In this document: positions 4,761 to 5,060 of the stretch, piece after piece
Layout of the letters: each line of letters starts with the position of its first letter
How positions within the stretch are numbered: position 1 is the first letter of the stretch
Assembly: GCA_003162495.1 (NCBI GenBank)
Contig: PMOF01000119.1
Coordinates: 308 to 5,367 of the forward strand
Direction of reading: 5' to 3'
DNA: 5,060 nt
Origin: Acidobacteriaceae bacterium
GTDB lineage: Bacteria; Acidobacteriota; Terriglobia; Terriglobales; Acidobacteriaceae
Made by a program: the position numbers and the translations under genes
Notes under the pieces: generated by a model
Seen by the model: only the letters and a program-made list of their open reading frames with translations
The model's database searches: none
What the model was told of the DNA's origin: nothing

Positions 4761-5060
4761 CTAGATGGCGATGCCGGCGGAGCGGTAGATTTCTGTGATG
4801 TAGCGCATGTCGCGCAGGCCTTCCTCGCCGGGCGACTGAGGAACAAGGTTGTTTTGGATGCAATGGGAGAAGTGTTCGGCCTCTGCAGTAAAGTGAGATG
4901 GGTCGCGGGCCGGGTTAAGCTCGTCGAGCTTGGTGCCGGAGAAGTCGGCGCGCAGATGCAGACCTTCATAGACAAAGGCATTTTCGACTTCGAGCCATCC
5001 CTTGGATCCGTAGACGCGGAAGAATCCCTCCATGTTGGCGCCGTAGGTGGTGCTGCAACT
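4761..5060 (-). CDS. C-terminal part of a second Gfo/Idh/MocA-family oxidoreductase
   Basis: The frame is open from the window edge to a TAG at 4761-4763, giving the last 99 residues. The visible part begins SCSTTYGANMEGFFRVYGS, followed by KGWLEVENAFVYEG: the beta-sheet segment of the Gfo/Idh/MocA C-terminal domain where the chain reads xxYGxxGxLexe. The tail region EAEHFSHCIQNNLVPQSPGEE, then GLRDMRYITEIYRSA, matches the family's final helices (substrate-loop and dimer region). The Rossmann domain and catalytic residues lie outside the window. An ATG at 5031-5033 is internal and not the start. This fragment is clearly a different subfamily from the oxidoreductase at 317-1462, whose tail is unlike it. 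The S10 peptidase gene follows 96 bases downstream. Confidence 0.88.
   Translation of the reverse strand, partial: SCSTTYGANMEGFFRVYGSKGWLEVENAFVYEGLHLRADFSGTKLDELNPARDPSHFTAEAEHFSHCIQNNLVPQSPGEEGLRDMRYITEIYRSAGIAI

Overview
The window is a GC-rich stretch of bacterial chromosome. It holds five protein-coding genes (the outer two cut by the window edges) and an unusually repeat-dense set of 3' regions. The gene families, and above all the dispersed hairpins with the edges ATCCCA...TGGGGCACCC, suggest a soil acidobacterium (Terriglobia/Acidobacteriaceae-like). That assignment rests on remembered repeat style and family distribution, not on a marker gene.

Plus strand: 1-282 is the C-terminal part of an ICMT/PEMT-type membrane methyltransferase. 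After 34 bases comes a Gfo/Idh/MocA-family NAD(P)-dependent sugar oxidoreductase (317-1462). A 238-base repeat-filled gap follows, then a TIM-barrel sugar-phosphate isomerase/epimerase-type protein (1701-2759). An oxidoreductase beside a metal-binding TIM barrel is a recurring bacterial pairing for oxidising and then isomerising, epimerising or cleaving a sugar, inositol or glycoside. The substrate cannot be read from this sequence.

Minus strand: the C-terminal 99 residues of a second Gfo/Idh/MocA oxidoreductase (4761-5060) are followed, in transcription order, by an exported family S10 serine carboxypeptidase-like protein (3018-4664). It converges on the TIM-barrel gene across 2760-3017.

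The most unusual content is in the two non-coding gaps. Downstream of both the oxidoreductase and the TIM-barrel gene, the last 8-12 codons, the stop codon and the 3' spacer are present twice as direct repeats, with a hairpin element between the copies. The hairpins fall into two types with different cores but the same outer edges. One of them has been split in its right arm by a 24-bp copy of a different repeat, the kind that translates as PEPVEG. No tRNA, rRNA, CRISPR array, transposase or phage gene was seen. Apart from the repeats, no previously undescribed multi-gene system is evident.
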